From NCBI RefSeq assembly GCF_001907695.1, contig NZ_KV880637.1, positions 496,001 to 560,000 of the forward strand: a stretch of 64,000 bases of DNA, read 5' to 3'. This document shows, piece by piece, positions 62,865 to 64,000 of the stretch. Both the position numbers and the translations under genes were made by a program. The notes under the pieces were generated by a model that made no database searches, had not been told where the DNA came from, and was given only the letters and a program-made list of their open reading frames with translations. The stretch's first letter is position 1. Each line of letters begins with the position of its first letter. Source of the stretch: Thalassospira sp. TSL5-1 (GTDB lineage Bacteria > Pseudomonadota > Alphaproteobacteria > Rhodospirillales > Thalassospiraceae).

Positions 62865-63953
62865 TCAACTATTGTGATCGGTTTGCGGTTTTTTAGCGGG
62901 GCTTTCATCGTTTCGCGAGGCAGGCCCGGTGCCCTGCGATGCTGTGCTGTCAGGGCGGGCTGAAGGCTCCGACAGTTCGGCTGACGGCGACGATGCGGCG
63001 TCAGTCGTGGCATTTTCGGCTGTGCTATCGTTGGGGGCAGGCTGCTTTGCCGTTTGGGTCGGGGCCTGTTCGGGGACTGGCGATGGGGCATGATTTGCCG
63101 GGGTTGCCTCAGCCTCAGCATGGTCTGCCGTCGTTTCGTGCATACCTGTATTTATGTCCTCGTCGGGCAGGCGGCTTTCCTGCAGGGCCGGGTCGGCCAT
63201 CGGGTTTTGGTCGAGCAGGTCATGGGCTTCGCGGTGGGCGGCAATCGCCTTTTCGATAATGGCATTGATCTCGCCCCATGTGCGGGCCTGGTCGCGCACG
63301 GCAGTACCATCGCCCCAGGATACCCGGCAATCCCCTTTGGCAATGCTGGCTTCGCCTACAACCACGGCCTGCCCGGAAAAACCCCGGCTTCGTGCAATTT
63401 CGGCAACGCGGTCCTGCAAGCTATCGGCAATTTCGGGGTGAACCTGGATCAAGACTTTGGGCGCATCAAACAGGTTTGATAGCGATTGACGAATGATTTG
63501 TTCAATCTCGGCGGTTGAATTTTCACTCATCCAGACCGGCAACAGTTTTTTGACAATCGCCTGGGTGACGTGAATGGCATCCTCGGCGGTGCTGGCGTGA
63601 GCCCGCTTTTGCAATTCGTCAATATGGTTCATCCAGGCGGCGATTTGTGCGGCGGTATCGGAAACTGCCTTTTCCAGCGATGACAGAATTTCCTCGCGTC
63701 CCTGGGTCAGGCCTTCCTGATGGCCCTGGGCAAAGGCTTCTTCACGCGCGCGGGTTTCGGTGTCGCGCAGCATGGTTTGCATTTGCTCTTCGGTGTAAAT
63801 GGCGGGTGGGGGCGGCGGGGCCTCTTCTTCCGCAGTCTTCTTTTTTGATTTGCGTTTTAGCGAATAATGTTCTTCCTGCGCGCCGGCCGGCCGGATGACG
63901 GTATCGGCGTCGTCAAAGTTCAGGGTAAATTTGAATTTTTCGATCGCAGTCAT
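62865..63953 (-). CDS. fliH: Flagellar export regulator FliH with long C-terminal extension
   Basis: A 362-residue FliH-like protein that binds and restrains FliI. After a basic/Pro-rich lead, the coiled-coil stalk (residues 55-125, with GHQEGLTQGREEI) leads to the FliH/HrpE-type domain (130-235) with IVKKLLPVWMSENSTAEIEQ, SLSNLFDAPKVLIQVHPEIA and ASIAKGDCRVSWGDGTAVRD. The last 110 or so residues are an Ala/Ser/Thr/Glu/Pro-rich tail with no counterpart in ordinary FliH (about 230 residues). The partner fliI lies 18 kb away. The gene upstream, beyond the edge, is probably fliG. Confidence 0.9.
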   Translation of the reverse strand: MTAIEKFKFTLNFDDADTVIRPAGAQEEHYSLKRKSKKKTAEEEAPPPPPAIYTEEQMQTMLRDTETRAREEAFAQGHQEGLTQGREEILSSLEKAVSDTAAQIAAWMNHIDELQKRAHASTAEDAIHVTQAIVKKLLPVWMSENSTAEIEQIIRQSLSNLFDAPKVLIQVHPEIADSLQDRVAEIARSRGFSGQAVVVGEASIAKGDCRVSWGDGTAVRDQARTWGEINAIIEKAIAAHREAHDLLDQNPMADPALQESRLPDEDINTGMHETTADHAEAEATPANHAPSPVPEQAPTQTAKQPAPNDSTAENATTDAASSPSAELSEPSARPDSTASQGTGPASRNDESPAKKPQTDHNS

Positions 63954-63982
63954 ATGATATCGGCAATCTGTCGGGTGTTAGT

Positions 63983-64000
63983 CCGGGGTCGTAACCCCGG
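63983..64000. other. Perfect hairpin at the right window edge
   Basis: CCGGGGT-CGTA-ACCCCGG, a seven-bp perfect stem with a four-base loop, 30 bases upstream of fliH. The frame of the next gene upstream may end just before it (GVTTPD-stop on the leftward strand), but too little is present to name it. Confidence 0.4.

Overview
The window looks like a chromosome segment of a motile marine alphaproteobacterium of the Rhodospirillales, most like Thalassospira or a close relative. The reasons are the CtrA, ChpT and FlbD regulators typical of alphaproteobacteria, a cheA-cheW-cheY-cheB-cheR operon with a receiver fused to CheA (the order known from Azospirillum Che1), ctrA divergent from fliI-fliJ, a class II DAHP synthase, and moderate GC with strong wobble bias. 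The genus is an inference. I saw no rRNA, tRNA, CRISPR array, insertion sequence or prophage.

Left part (1-33 kb) is mostly core metabolism and small accessory genes. A TRAP solute-binding gene (cut by the edge) and gluconokinase lie behind a promoter carrying two LacI-type palindromes; a GDSL hydrolase and a LacI regulator sit divergently. Then come YigZ, a TauE-like permease, a GFA protein, class II DAHP synthase, NAD synthetase, glutamyl- and cysteinyl-tRNA synthetases, a Tat-exported aldo/keto reductase coupled to a membrane protein, a LysE exporter, a FrnE-like thioredoxin-fold protein and citramalate synthase. An HscC-type Hsp70 with an overlapping membrane J-like protein follows, then TrmJ, a chemoreceptor, rpsD, a PACE efflux pump, a leftward bolA-rarD-grxD group, a Glyoxalase_8/DUF123 pair, a membrane-bound AraC regulator, a PhyH dioxygenase and moaA.

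Middle part (33.8-44.6 kb) is a signalling block: chpT, the five-gene che operon, then ctrA on the opposite strand facing away from fliI-fliJ. It puts the ChpT-CtrA cell-cycle relay, chemotaxis and the flagellar export ATPase side by side.

The 45-53.5 kb part holds a Fur-box-preceded iron uptake group (P19/FtrA-like, cupredoxin FtrB-like, polyferredoxin FtrD-like) in which the expected FTR1/FtrC permease is missing, then TerC, a YnjBCD-type ABC importer and a 2OG-Fe(II) oxygenase.

The right end (53.5-64 kb) is a leftward flagellar cluster: fliH, fliN, a MotA/PomA stator gene, flbD, flhA, flhF, flhG, a FliK-like low-complexity protein, and a small protein that resembles QueF without its catalytic residues. 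A GG-N10-GC element upstream of flhA fits sigma-54 control by the adjacent FlbD. All product names come from reading the translations; no database search was run.
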